Positions 1-9,467 are shown, counted from the first letter of the stretch. The stretch: DNA of 55,812 nucleotides from CAMPJM01 sp964440915 (GCA_964440915.1 CAYTTV010000022.1:1-55812); one strand, 5' to 3'. Translations and numbers: made by a program. Notes: generated by a model not told the origin, from the letters alone.

Positions 1-10
1 GCCTTTCGCT

Positions 11-33
11 GGCGCACGCGTGTCGCGTGTGCC
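11..33. repeat. GC-rich perfect-stem hairpin at window edge
   Basis: A 10-bp stem (11-20 with 24-33, one G-U pair) closes a 3-base loop. It is far more GC-rich than the sequence around it and has no following T-tract. It may be the end of a terminator or of an intergenic repeat that begins outside the window. Confidence 0.4.
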
Positions 34-129
34 TCATTGTTCATAATTGATCTCTAAAATTCTCTAAACACTTCTGCTACCTACAGGTTATTTGACCGAA
101 ATAAATCTTACTTTTTAAACTTTACTGAT

Positions 130-723
130 ATGAAAGAGAAACTATTGTGGATCGCATGTTTTATTTTTATCAGCTTCTCCACAGCACAAGCTCAAGAAGT
201 GGGCACTCGATTTGGATTGAAAGTCGGTTTGAATTCGGCCAATTTTGGTGGGGACGAGAACACAGAAACCCGATTTGGGTATCATGTAGGACCCTACCTC
301 AGCATAGGCGTCGGCGATAGGTTTGCTATACAACCAGAACTGCTATACTCAACACAAGGGGCCGAAGTAACGGCCAATAATGTGAGCAGGAAACAAGACC
401 TGTCGTATATCAACTTGCCCATTATGGCGAAAATATACGTGGCCAATGGTTTCAACATTCAAGTAGGCCCTTATGTGGGGGTATTGCTCGATTTTGATTC
501 TCATGCTGATGACAATACTGCCAGTGTGAAGGTCGATTACAAAGGATATGACTTTGGGGTGGGCCTAGGATTGGCGTATGAATTTACTGGAGGGTTTAAT
601 TTTGGAGCGAGGTATAACTTTGGGCTGGCTGACATCTCCGACATCGATGCAGACGCAGAGGGAATATCCATTGATGGTAGGACCAATCAGGTACTCCAGT
701 TTTTTGTAGGTGTTACATTCTAG
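130..723 (+). CDS. Outer membrane beta-barrel protein (PorT-like family)
   Basis: This 197-residue protein starts with a clear signal peptide (residues 1-21, ending in AQA before QEVG). The rest is made of alternating amphipathic strands rich in Gly, Tyr and Phe (for example FGLKVGLNSANF and YDFGVGLGLAYEF) and ends in an aromatic C-terminal strand ending in F. This is the pattern of the small outer-membrane beta-barrel proteins of Bacteroidota annotated as PorT-like or OMP_b-brl_2. The barrel probably has eight or so strands. No ligand or enzymatic function can be read from it. It stands alone: the next gene is convergent and about 450 bases away. The family call is good; any specific role, including a link to PorT of the type IX secretion system, is unsupported. 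Confidence 0.8.
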   Translation: MKEKLLWIACFIFISFSTAQAQEVGTRFGLKVGLNSANFGGDENTETRFGYHVGPYLSIGVGDRFAIQPELLYSTQGAEVTANNVSRKQDLSYINLPIMAKIYVANGFNIQVGPYVGVLLDFDSHADDNTASVKVDYKGYDFGVGLGLAYEFTGGFNFGARYNFGLADISDIDADAEGISIDGRTNQVLQFFVGVTF

Positions 724-1179
724 TCTAGGTATTTGATTGATTTCCTACCGTAATCCGTGCGATTGTTAGAAAGGGATAGGGATGAGTTCCCCTCTCTAGT
801 CCAAACTTACAGCAATGCTTGTAAAGAAAACAGAAATGGTTCAATGCGTCCGCTTGGACCTTTTTGTTTTCTTGTACCAATTATGGGTGCGTTCGGTCAT
901 GTAATATGGCGATAAAGGATTAATTGAAATAAGTTATATCGGTAGAGGAGCACAAGCGGGCCTTCGCTATTGGAGGAGTTTTTTCCCTTTTCACAATACT
1001 CCAATCCAATTTTCTAGTTTCCGTTTGAATTCGTTAACCGCTAACCAAGTATTACAGGATTACTGCTTAGCCAGACGTAGCAGCGGTAGGGATAGAGCGG
1101 AAAGCCCGCAGTGCGAAGGCCTTGAGGGTGGCCGGACTTGCAGCGATAGCCCGGCCACCGCCCTAAAGATTTTATTTCT
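724..1179. other. Intergenic region between convergent genes
   Basis: About 456 bases hold no convincing gene. The first 340 bases show nothing I can name. The last 100 bases contain the GC-rich structured element described separately. No T-tract terminator was found for the barrel gene. Confidence 0.5.
1066..1163. repeat. GC-rich structured intergenic element (candidate conserved repeat or RNA)
   Basis: A block with clearly higher GC than its AT-rich surroundings. It has a small hairpin (GCGG 1097-1100 with CCGC 1106-1109, loop AAAGC) and a strong one (GGTGGCCGG 1127-1135 with CCGGCCACC 1151-1159, 15-base loop). The phrases GGAAAGCCCGC and CAGCGATAGCCCGGCC resemble a sequence I recall as common after genes in Bacteroidota, but I cannot name a family for it. 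It lies about 20 bases past the stop of the minus-strand universal stress gene, so it may sit at the 3' end of that transcript. Confidence 0.55.
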
Positions 1180-2025
1180 TTAAAAACTAGAGGTCTTATA
1201 GATTAAGAGCGGGTAGTCTACAAAGTAGGACATGCGCTTGCTCAAGCTTTGGATAAACAGTTTTTCGAAGAAGTTGCGCTCTTGGGTGAGCAGCACGAGG
1301 AGTTCTGCATTTTGTTCTATCATGTACCGGTCTATACCGAGATTAATCTCTTCTTCATATACCTCCACTGTGAAGGTGAGTTTGTCGTAGTTGATGTAAC
1401 TTTTCAATTCATGCTTGAAATCCTCATAAATGGCTTGGTCGAAGAGACGATTGTGGTGGGTAACATGCACCACATTGACTTCGGCATCGAATGGGGCAAT
1501 AAAATCGAGGAGCTGGGCTACCGCTCTTCTGTCCTCTTCCTGATAATCGGTGGCGTATACTACTTTTTTGAATTTTTTGTAGGAGGCCTTTTCTGGCACA
1601 CATAATACCGGGCAAGTCGTTTTTTGAATCACCTGTACGGTATTGCTGCCTACATAGGCTTCGGTAATGTCGCTCACGCCTGTAGTGCCCATGACGATGA
1701 TGTGCGCTCCAGATTCGGCTACAGCTTCTTTCATGCCCTTCACCAAATCTCCTTGTTTCAGCATAAAGCGGCAGTCTCTCAACCCTTTTTTCAGGCTGGT
1801 AGCTTTCACTTCGTCGATAAGGCCTTGAAGTTTTTCTTCTGTCTTGAGGCGCCATTCGTCAAAAGAGACATCCTTGTTGCTCCTTAATAGTACTTTGTGC
1901 TCCTCTTCTGTGAATATGTACAACAAGGTCAAGGTGGCTTGATGTTTTTCACCGATACGTGCAGCGAACTCCAGCGCATTTAGCGAAGTATTGGAAAAAT
2001 CAATAGGGCATAGTATTTTTTGCAT
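1180..2025 (-). CDS. Universal stress protein, tandem UspA domains
   Basis: 281 residues made of two UspA-type domains. The first (about 1-146) begins MQKILCPIDFS, the classic UspA start, and ends with an intact nucleotide-binding signature GTTG-9 residues-GS followed by CPVLCVP. The second (about 150-281) begins KKVVYATDY but has lost the glycine signature: its matching stretch reads LLVLLTQERNFFEKLF. One ATP-binding half and one degenerate half is common in tandem Usp proteins. It is cytoplasmic and presumably acts in stress survival; the partner is unknown. It is the last gene of a probable minus-strand run (thioesterase, glycosylase, dehydrogenase, Usp), 49 bases after the dehydrogenase. 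Confidence 0.9.
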   Translation of the reverse strand: MQKILCPIDFSNTSLNALEFAARIGEKHQATLTLLYIFTEEEHKVLLRSNKDVSFDEWRLKTEEKLQGLIDEVKATSLKKGLRDCRFMLKQGDLVKGMKEAVAESGAHIIVMGTTGVSDITEAYVGSNTVQVIQKTTCPVLCVPEKASYKKFKKVVYATDYQEEDRRAVAQLLDFIAPFDAEVNVVHVTHHNRLFDQAIYEDFKHELKSYINYDKLTFTVEVYEEEINLGIDRYMIEQNAELLVLLTQERNFFEKLFIQSLSKRMSYFVDYPLLIYKTSSF

Positions 2026-2074
2026 AAGTTTTTTGATCAGATACCCACCTAAAATACGGAAAATTCACGAGAAA

Positions 2075-2998
2075 CTAATAACCTTTGTCCAAATCAACCT
2101 TGTTGTGCAGTGGTTCTCCCTTTGCAGCAGCATGATAGTTTTGCACCACTTGTGGGATAGCGGCCTGGGGATTGGTAATGCTGGCAATATGGGGCGTCAT
2201 CATAATGTTGGGATGCTTCCAGAAGGGATGATCTTGAGGCAGTGGCTCCTCTTGGTAGACATCCAAAAAGGCTCCTGCCAAATAGCCCTTTTCTAGTGCC
2301 AAAAGCAGATCCTCTTCTACCAAATGACCTCCTCTGGCCACATTGATAAGATAGGAGCCTTTCTGCATTTTTTTGAAAAGATCGATGTTGAGAATATCTT
2401 TTGTTTGTTGTGTTAAGGGCAAAAGACAAATGAGCATGTTGATAGATTCTATAAAAGGCTGAAAACCCTCCTTTCCTGAAAAGCTCTTGATACCTTCTAT
2501 TTCCTTAGGAGAGTTGCTGTAACCACAAACCTCAAACCCGAGGGCAGATAGCTTTTGGGCTGCATCGGTGCCCAAAACACCCATGCCCAAAACACCTATG
2601 GAAAGTGGTACTTCAGGAGGTGCTTCTTGGTCCCAAATGGCATTTCGCTTGTCTTCGGTGTACTTGTCGATTCGCCTATGGAAATAAGTAACCGCCGCTA
2701 TGATATACTGTGTCATCGCGCGGGTAAGATCTGTGTCTACAATCCTTACTATAGGCACTGGCGGCAAGGTCTTGTCTTTGAGCACATGGTCTACTCCTGC
2801 CCCCATGGAACTTATAAATTTCAAGTTGGGGAAATCCAGCAAACTGCCTTCGGGATGGTTCCATACGACAGCGCCTATAACTTTTTCCTTGTCTTCTACT
2901 TCGGGCCACACCTCTACGCTTATATTTTTGTCTTGGGCTGATATCCCTTCTATCCAATCTAAAGCATCTCTATCCGGTGCTATAATTACTAATGACAT
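2075..2998 (-). CDS. D-2-hydroxyacid dehydrogenase, glyoxylate/hydroxypyruvate reductase A type
   Basis: 307 residues, the normal length for the GhrA group of NAD(P)-dependent 2-hydroxyacid dehydrogenases. The Rossmann motif GMGVLG lies at 138-143. The catalytic triad of the superfamily is visible as Arg222 (in NVARGG), Glu251 (in QEEPLP) and His270 (in MTPHIAS). The product would reduce glyoxylate, hydroxypyruvate or a similar 2-oxoacid in the cytoplasm. It starts 4 bases after the DNA glycosylase stop, so the two are almost certainly co-transcribed, although no functional link between them is obvious. Substrate and cofactor choice cannot be set from sequence alone. Confidence 0.88.
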   Translation of the reverse strand: MSLVIIAPDRDALDWIEGISAQDKNISVEVWPEVEDKEKVIGAVVWNHPEGSLLDFPNLKFISSMGAGVDHVLKDKTLPPVPIVRIVDTDLTRAMTQYIIAAVTYFHRRIDKYTEDKRNAIWDQEAPPEVPLSIGVLGMGVLGTDAAQKLSALGFEVCGYSNSPKEIEGIKSFSGKEGFQPFIESINMLICLLPLTQQTKDILNIDLFKKMQKGSYLINVARGGHLVEEDLLLALEKGYLAGAFLDVYQEEPLPQDHPFWKHPNIMMTPHIASITNPQAAIPQVVQNYHAAAKGEPLHNKVDLDKGY

Positions 2999-3002
2999 TT
3001 GT

Positions 3003-3623
3003 TTACTTTTTACTCTTTTTGATATTGCTTACCCATTCATTATTTTCAATATAAAATCGCCAGGGAAGAAGGGCATCTTCACCTGCATAGTCTACTCCTA
3101 TCCTCTTTCCTGACACAATTTTAGTTTCTGGAATAGACACATTCCTGTCTTCTATCCATACCACGTTTCCTAAAAGTGACTCGCCATAATGCTCTCTGGA
3201 TATGCCTAGTGCTTGGCTTACCACACCAGGTCCAGCTGTCAAGCGTGGCATGATGGACGTCATATTTCTCCTTTGTTGCATGGTTTCTAACCCTACCGTA
3301 GGCTCTATTGCCCTTACCAGAACCGCATCGGCCAAACCTGCCCTGTTGGTGGTAATGTTAAATAAGTAGTGGATTCCATAACATAAATATACGTAGGCCT
3401 TGCCTCCTGGTTCATATATAATGGCGGTTCTCTTGGTCCTTTTGTTGTTGTACGCATGGCAAGCCTTGTCGCAACGGCCATTATAGGCCTCGGTTTCCAC
3501 AATCATGCCTCCACTCAGGACTCCTCCTATATGGGTAAATAAATATTTGCCCAAAAGGTTTTTACTTATCGCCACAACATCATCTTGTTCATAAAACTGC
3601 TGGTCAAGCTTGGGGTAATTCAT
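3003..3623 (-). CDS. 3-methyladenine DNA glycosylase (AAG/MPG family)
   Basis: 206 residues, the usual size for the bacterial alkyladenine glycosylase family related to human AAG/MPG. It removes alkylated purines from DNA to start base excision repair. The hallmark VETEAY (about 42-47) carries the presumed catalytic Glu45, matching human Glu125, followed by the family pattern D-A-HAYNNKRTKR and the strand GGKAYVYLCYGIHYLFN. The C-terminal GPGVVSQALGI is also typical. The start codon overlaps the stop of the upstream thioesterase gene by 4 bases (3620-3623), a tight translational coupling. Confidence 0.93.
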   Translation of the reverse strand: MNYPKLDQQFYEQDDVVAISKNLLGKYLFTHIGGVLSGGMIVETEAYNGRCDKACHAYNNKRTKRTAIIYEPGGKAYVYLCYGIHYLFNITTNRAGLADAVLVRAIEPTVGLETMQQRRNMTSIMPRLTAGPGVVSQALGISREHYGESLLGNVVWIEDRNVSIPETKIVSGKRIGVDYAGEDALLPWRFYIENNEWVSNIKKSKK

Positions 3624-4039
3624 ACTCTTTTTACTTTATATATTGCCCTTCCCTCGGCAATCAGTTCCTGGGCATGTGCATGAAAGGCTTTCATTTGGGT
3701 AAAGATAATATTCTTACCATCCTTTACGATTGTTCCCTCCACCAAGATATCTTCAGGTCTTCCTGGAAACAGGTAATCTACTCGGATATCGATAGTGGAG
3801 AGCTGGTCCCTTTTATTGGCCAACGTGGTAATGGCGGCAGCTCCACCTGCAGCGTCCATAGCCGTCGCAATCACGCCTCCATGTATCCTGTCCGTTCTTG
3901 GGTCTCCCACAAGTTCGGGCCGATAAGGAATCAGAATCTGGGCACTGCCATCCCCTATCGATACCAACTGCAAGCCCAAAACCTTATGGAAAGGGATTAT
4001 TTCCTCTATGATGTGCTTATAGTTTTTTATATTAAACAT
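3620..4039 (-). CDS. PaaI-like hotdog-fold thioesterase
   Basis: 139 residues with the single hotdog domain of the PaaI/4HBT group. The signature RIHGGVIATAMDAAGGAAA (about 50-68) has the HGG turn and the acidic residue on the following helix that form the active site of this family. Such enzymes hydrolyse acyl-CoA thioesters in the cytoplasm; the acyl group here is unknown. It appears to be the first gene of the minus-strand operon that continues with the glycosylase (4-base overlap), the hydroxyacid dehydrogenase and Usp. Confidence 0.85.
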   Translation of the reverse strand: MFNIKNYKHIIEEIIPFHKVLGLQLVSIGDGSAQILIPYRPELVGDPRTDRIHGGVIATAMDAAGGAAAITTLANKRDQLSTIDIRVDYLFPGRPEDILVEGTIVKDGKNIIFTQMKAFHAHAQELIAEGRAIYKVKRV

Positions 4040-4230
4040 ATCTTTATGCTTTTTATAGGAACAGCTTGCGCACTGCCGTAGTAACGTTCAAAAAATCATT
4101 CTGGTTAAATTTACAGATAAATAAATATAGGTGCTTTGAACAAAATATTTGTAGAATAAAATGTTTTTAAGTAATCTCGAAGCCTATAAAATCGTTTTAA
4201 CGCAACTAAAACTAAATCAATCCAATTTTT

Positions 4231-5097
4231 ATGAAAAACCTAATATTATCTATGATTGTCCTTGGGGCTCTCTATTGCATGCCATTGGTAGCCTCGGCAC
4301 AAATCAGAACACCTGCAGCTAGTCCTACTGCTACTCTTACACAACAAGTAGGGCTGACAGATGTAAAAATCACATATTCCAGGCCTAGTACAAGGGGAAG
4401 GATCATTTTTGGTGGCTTGGTACCTTATGGAGAAATATGGAGAACAGGTGCCAATTCTGCTACAAAAATTTCGTTCAGCGATGCTGTTACGATCGAAGGA
4501 AATAAGGTTCCTGCTGGGGAGTATGCTTTGTATACGATTCCAGAAAAAGAACAATGGACTATTATCCTTCACAAAAACACGGGATACTGGGGCACGGGAG
4601 GTCCTAATTACAATAAAGATGAAGAAGCAGCAAGATTTGTTGTAAAATCACATCAACTTGGTGAGTCTGTCAACTCCTTCACCATTGGTTTGACCGACAT
4701 GACTTTGAGCACGGCGAATGTGGAAGTAGCGTGGGAAAAAACCGCAGTAAAATTCCAAATAGAAACAGAAGTAGACTCGAAAGTAATGGCCGATATCGAT
4801 CGCCATATAATCAACAGAGATGCACAAAGTGCCGGCATGTACCACCAAGCGGCAACCTATTATTATGAAACTGGAAAAGACCTAAACCAAGCGCTAGAAT
4901 GGGCAACCAAAGCCTCGGAAGCAAGTGGTGGGGCGTTCTATATCGTTCACTTGAAAGCTAAGATACTTGCCAAGCAAAACAAGAAAAAAGAAGCCATTGC
5001 TGCAGCCGAAGAATCTATAAAGGCATCAAAAGCTGCTAACAATATGGATTATGTGCGTTTAAACGAGGAACTGATCAAAGAAGTAAAAAAGAAGTAA
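4231..5097 (+). CDS. DUF2911 domain secreted protein
   Basis: 288 residues. A signal peptide (1-23, cut near ASAQ) is followed by a DUF2911 domain (about 30-175) with the family phrases VKITYSRPSTRGR, FGGLVPYGEIWRTGAN and PAGEYALYTIP. The C-terminal 100 residues are helical and Ala/Lys rich (HQAATYYYETGKDLNQAL, then AKILAKQNKKKEAIAAAEE) and look like a pair of TPR-type helix hairpins, often seen with DUF2911 in Bacteroidota. The product is exported, probably periplasmic. No biochemical function is established for the family. A strong terminator follows within 10 bases of the stop, so it is likely transcribed alone. Confidence 0.88.
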   Translation: MKNLILSMIVLGALYCMPLVASAQIRTPAASPTATLTQQVGLTDVKITYSRPSTRGRIIFGGLVPYGEIWRTGANSATKISFSDAVTIEGNKVPAGEYALYTIPEKEQWTIILHKNTGYWGTGGPNYNKDEEAARFVVKSHQLGESVNSFTIGLTDMTLSTANVEVAWEKTAVKFQIETEVDSKVMADIDRHIINRDAQSAGMYHQAATYYYETGKDLNQALEWATKASEASGGAFYIVHLKAKILAKQNKKKEAIAAAEESIKASKAANNMDYVRLNEELIKEVKKK

Positions 5098-5100
5098 AAA

Positions 5101-5140
5101 AAAACGGGAAGCCTAATACACTGGCTTCCCGCTTTTCATG
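5101..5140 (+). terminator. Rho-independent terminator after the DUF2911 gene
   Basis: Stem CGGGAAGCC (5105-5113) pairs perfectly with GGCTTCCCG (5123-5131) around a 9-base loop, followed by CTTTTC. It lies 7 bases after the stop codon. Confidence 0.85.
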
Positions 5141-5273
5141 GAATGTGTTTGGCTAAATTTATATTTTTGTAAATTCTCTTTTTTATAATCAGATGTATTA
5201 TAACAGCCACATTAGATTGTTTTAATAACCAAAAGCCATATAATTTTAAGAAAATAGCTATTTCTTTTTATTT

Positions 5274-8200
5274 ATGGTCCGTGTAGTTTTGCTCATCGCA
5301 GTTTTTGCTGCTTTCTTCTCTAATATCGCCCTAAGCCAAGAGCTTTTAACATTCCACAATATTACCAGCAATGATGGCTTATCACAAAATCACGGTTTCT
5401 GCATAACAAAAGACTATAGAGGGTTTATGTGGTTCGGGACCATGAATGGGCTGAACAAATATGACGGATACAACATTAACATATACAAAACAGATCCTAC
5501 TGACGAATCAAGCATAAGCGATAACGAAATCTCTACCATCATAGAAGATAAAGACCTAAATCTATGGATTGGCACCAATGATGGTCTAAACCTGTATGAT
5601 AGGGCCAATAACAATTTCATTCGACTAAAGCGCAATGCGAAGCAATCCGGAACAATTAGCAGCGACCTTATAAACATCATATATGAAGATAGCAAAGGCA
5701 ATATTTGGGTAGGAACAGGAGATGGATTGAACTTGTTCCATAAAGAAGACTCGACTTTTACCAGCTTTTTCACCACAGGAAACGTGAGTTTTATCAGCCC
5801 ATCATTTGTACAATCTATTTATGAAGATCATGAAGGGATTTTGTGGGTAGGAACAGCCAGGGGTCTCATACGATTTGACGTTGAAGCTGACTCACATCAG
5901 AGGATCCCTTATGATCATAGGATATATTCCATTGTGGAAGACAGTAGCCAACTGTGGTTAGGCACAAGAGGTCGGGGCATTGTTATCTATGACAAAGAAA
6001 ATAAAGCCTTTGTAAAGCAATACCAGCACGACCCTCATGATGTGCATTCTATAGGCAACAACATTGTCTTTGTCTTATATAAAGACAGCAAAGGACGATT
6101 ATGGGTCGGGACAGAAAACGGGGGGCTTAACCTTTATAATGCTGATCAAGATAACTTCTTCCGATATAATCACAACAGTAGCGACCATGAAAGCTTAAGC
6201 AACAACTCCGTAGCCGATATTTATGAAGATACGGATGGAGCACTCTGGGTGGGTGTACATAGGGGCGGCATCAATTATCACAACCCAAAAGCAAAAAAAT
6301 TTCAGCTTTATAAGCATAAGGCCAATGTCAACAGTGTTAGCCATAACAACATCAACGCTTTTGCTGAAGATGAAAACGGTGATGTATGGATAGGCACAGA
6401 TGGCGGAGGTCTTAACTATTTTGATAGAAAAAACAATCGTTTCAATAGTTTTCAGCACAATCCAAATGATCCAAAAAGTATCCCTACCAATGTCGTGCTT
6501 TCACTTTTAGCCACCAAAAGCGGAGACATCTTGGTCAGCTCATACCCTCAGGGACTAAGTGTATTCGATAGAACCTCCCAAACTTTTTCTCCATACAAAC
6601 CTTATGCTGACAAGGGTTTCAATAACATTACAGGTATCATTTGGGACATGAGACAAGATAATAAGGGTAATATATGGCTAGCAACTATGCGTGGACTAAT
6701 GATGGCAAATGACACTTTACTAGTGAATTACGAGCATGACCCCAATGACCCTACCAGCTTAAGCCATAACCTCGTAAACAAACTATATAAAGACCAGCAC
6801 GATAATATATGGGTAGGCACCAATAATGGACTAAATCTCCTTCGGCAGGGCAGTGAAGAGTTTGTCCGATATTTTTACGATAAAGAAAATTCCGGAGCTA
6901 GCGAAAACAATATCCTTTCTATACATGAGGACAGAAATGGCAATATATGGGCCGGTTCCAGCAATGGCATGCATTTTTTAAGTGCAGACAGAAAGCACCA
7001 CAAAACCTATGGCATATTAGATGGACTTCCTAGTAATGTAGTCGCAGGAATAGTGCCTGATAAGGCAGGCAACCTTTGGATTAGTACCTTTATGGGCCTC
7101 TCAAAGTTCAACATAGAAAAGGAATTCTTTACCAACTACACCCAAATGGATGGCCTCCAAGGAAATGAGTTTACAAGGAGGGCCTATATGCTAGCCAGCA
7201 CTGGAGATATTTTCATGGGAGGTACTGAAGGGTTTAATGTGATATCGCCAGAAGACATCCATATTAATACCAATATTCCACCAGTAGTGATTACGGACCT
7301 GAAAATATTCAACGAATCCGTTCAAAACGTTGGGAGCAACCATATTTTAGATAAGCACATTAGTGAAGCCAGTAGTGTAACACTATCACATCAGGCGTCC
7401 GTATTTTCTTTCGAATTTTCCGCTTTGAATTTCACCTTACCGGAGAAAAACCAGTATGCTTATATGCTGGAGGGCTTTGACAAACAGTGGAATTATGTAG
7501 GAACGCAAAAAAAGGCTACTTATACCAATATTGATCCAGGAGAATATGTGTTCAGGGTAAAAGCTTCCAATAACGATGGGGTTTGGAACGAAGAAGGCGT
7601 CGCGCTACAAGTAATCATTGACCCACCATACTGGCAGACTTGGTGGTTCAAAACGCTGATAGGGATGATCTTCAGTGGCGCCATTATCACCATTTACAAC
7701 TACCGTGTTAAAAATATTGAAGAAAAGAAGAAAGACTTGGAAGAGCAGGTGCATCAACGCACCGCAGCTTTACAAGAGGCCAACCGAAAAGTGATCAAGC
7801 AAAAAGAATATCTGCAAGAGCAGGCTGAAGAGCTTCAGTCTATGAATGAGGAGTTGGAAGAACAGAAAGAAGAGATTTTAGCGGGAAGGGAGGAAGCTGA
7901 AAAAGCCAAGCAAGAAGCCGACAAGGCCAATCAGGCAAAAAGCACTTTCCTAGCGACCATGAGCCATGAAATAAGGACGCCCATGAATGGTGTAATCGGC
8001 ATGACCGCTCTTCTGGGAGAGACCGCCTTAACAGAAGAACAGAATCAATATGTACATATTATCCGTACCAGTGGTGAGAGTTTACTCACTATTATCAATG
8101 ATATTCTCGACTTTTCAAAAATAGAATCGGGAATGTTCGAGTTAGAGGAAAATGACTTCGATCTGAGAAAGTGCATAGAAGATGTGATGGACTTATTTTC

Positions 8201-9467
8201 CGGAAAGGCAGGGCAAAAGGAAATTGATTTGATTTATCAAATCGACCATCGAGTGCCTATGCAGATTGTGGGTGATGGTCACAGATTGAAGCAGGTATTA
8301 ATTAATCTAATAGGCAATGCTTTTAAGTTCACCGACCAAGGAGAAGTCTTTTTGGATATAACAATAGCCAGCGAGAATCTCGAAGAAATTGAGCTTTTGT
8401 TCGACATAAGGGATACCGGTATTGGAATTCCTCAGGAGAAAATTCCGCTTTTATTTCAAGCCTTTTCCCAAGTCGATTCTTCTACCACCCGGAAATATGG
8501 GGGCACGGGACTCGGATTAGTAATTTCTAAAAGGTTAGTAGAGCTGATGGGAGGAACAATAACCGTAAACAGTCAAATAGGAATTGGCTCCACCTTTACC
8601 TTTACGTTAAAATGTAAAACAAGTCAAAAGTCTTCCCTACAATATATCGTACATAGCGCTGGAGATATGGCAGGGAAAAAGATCCTTGTGGTAGATGACA
8701 ACCCAACCAACCTGACCATCCTGAAAAACCAACTGAATTATTGGGATTTTTCGCCTATTATAGCCCAGTCTGCTAAACAAGCCTTGGAGATACTATCTTA
8801 CACTAAGGACTTTGATTTGGTCATCAGCGACATGCAAATGCCAGAAATGGATGGTTTGGAACTGGCTGAGGCAATAAAGCAAATAATGCCTAACATGCCC
8901 TTATTTCTATTAAGCTCCATTGGGGATGAAAGCAACAAAAAATATCAGCAGTTGTTTTCTGTGGTACTTTCAAAACCTGTAAAGCCAGAACATCTATACA
9001 AATCCATTCAAGCGCAGTTTAAAAATAAAAGACCTATACTTGAGAAAAATGAGAAAAAGTTAATAACAGAAGATTTTGCCCAAAAGAATCCTTTAAATAT
9101 TTTGGTAGCGGAAGACAATTTGATCAATCAAAAGCTCATCACCATCCTCTTAAAAAAACTTGGTTACCTGGCCACAGTGGCTTACAATGGCCGTGAAGTA
9201 TTGGAATTCTTAGAAAAGCAACATTTTGACACCATCTTAATGGATGTGCAGATGCCCGATATAGATGGACTTGAAGCAACAAAGCTTATACGAAACGGAG
9301 AAGGCCCTCAACCTATTATCATTGCGCTAACAGCCAACGCCATGCAGGAAGATAAAGAAGAATGCCTACAGGCTGGAATGAATGATTATCTAAGCAAACC
9401 TGTAAAACCTGAAATGTTGATGAAAGCCTTGGAAAAGGCCTCTCTGAACCATAAAAAAAAGCAGTAA
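5274..9467 (+). CDS. Hybrid sensor histidine kinase with Reg_prop/Y_Y_Y sensor and two receivers, no DNA-binding output
   Basis: 1397 residues. Signal peptide (1-21), then about 650 residues of repeated two-component propeller motifs (variants of GNIWVGTxxGLNLY) expected to form two seven-bladed propellers in the periplasm, a Y_Y_Y domain (about 700-785), one membrane segment (about 789-806), a long coiled coil (about 810-885), HisKA with phospho-His898 in MSHEIRTPMNG, HATPase_c (GGTGLGL), receiver 1 (Asp1186, SDMQMPEMDG) and receiver 2 (Asp1324, MDVQMPDIDG). Classical hybrid two-component systems of Bacteroidota end in an AraC helix-turn-helix. This one ends after the second receiver, so it must pass phosphate to a separate HPt or response-regulator protein. 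It is a close architectural paralog of the kinase at 42583-46839. No polysaccharide-use genes are adjacent. Confidence 0.93.
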   Translation: MVRVVLLIAVFAAFFSNIALSQELLTFHNITSNDGLSQNHGFCITKDYRGFMWFGTMNGLNKYDGYNINIYKTDPTDESSISDNEISTIIEDKDLNLWIGTNDGLNLYDRANNNFIRLKRNAKQSGTISSDLINIIYEDSKGNIWVGTGDGLNLFHKEDSTFTSFFTTGNVSFISPSFVQSIYEDHEGILWVGTARGLIRFDVEADSHQRIPYDHRIYSIVEDSSQLWLGTRGRGIVIYDKENKAFVKQYQHDPHDVHSIGNNIVFVLYKDSKGRLWVGTENGGLNLYNADQDNFFRYNHNSSDHESLSNNSVADIYEDTDGALWVGVHRGGINYHNPKAKKFQLYKHKANVNSVSHNNINAFAEDENGDVWIGTDGGGLNYFDRKNNRFNSFQHNPNDPKSIPTNVVLSLLATKSGDILVSSYPQGLSVFDRTSQTFSPYKPYADKGFNNITGIIWDMRQDNKGNIWLATMRGLMMANDTLLVNYEHDPNDPTSLSHNLVNKLYKDQHDNIWVGTNNGLNLLRQGSEEFVRYFYDKENSGASENNILSIHEDRNGNIWAGSSNGMHFLSADRKHHKTYGILDGLPSNVVAGIVPDKAGNLWISTFMGLSKFNIEKEFFTNYTQMDGLQGNEFTRRAYMLASTGDIFMGGTEGFNVISPEDIHINTNIPPVVITDLKIFNESVQNVGSNHILDKHISEASSVTLSHQASVFSFEFSALNFTLPEKNQYAYMLEGFDKQWNYVGTQKKATYTNIDPGEYVFRVKASNNDGVWNEEGVALQVIIDPPYWQTWWFKTLIGMIFSGAIITIYNYRVKNIEEKKKDLEEQVHQRTAALQEANRKVIKQKEYLQEQAEELQSMNEELEEQKEEILAGREEAEKAKQEADKANQAKSTFLATMSHEIRTPMNGVIGMTALLGETALTEEQNQYVHIIRTSGESLLTIINDILDFSKIESGMFELEENDFDLRKCIEDVMDLFSGKAGQKEIDLIYQIDHRVPMQIVGDGHRLKQVLINLIGNAFKFTDQGEVFLDITIASENLEEIELLFDIRDTGIGIPQEKIPLLFQAFSQVDSSTTRKYGGTGLGLVISKRLVELMGGTITVNSQIGIGSTFTFTLKCKTSQKSSLQYIVHSAGDMAGKKILVVDDNPTNLTILKNQLNYWDFSPIIAQSAKQALEILSYTKDFDLVISDMQMPEMDGLELAEAIKQIMPNMPLFLLSSIGDESNKKYQQLFSVVLSKPVKPEHLYKSIQAQFKNKRPILEKNEKKLITEDFAQKNPLNILVAEDNLINQKLITILLKKLGYLATVAYNGREVLEFLEKQHFDTILMDVQMPDIDGLEATKLIRNGEGPQPIIIALTANAMQEDKEECLQAGMNDYLSKPVKPEMLMKALEKASLNHKKKQ

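Noticed and set aside
724..1065. Small gene or RNA in the gap after the barrel gene
   Set aside because: No frame with recognisable features and no stable structure was seen.
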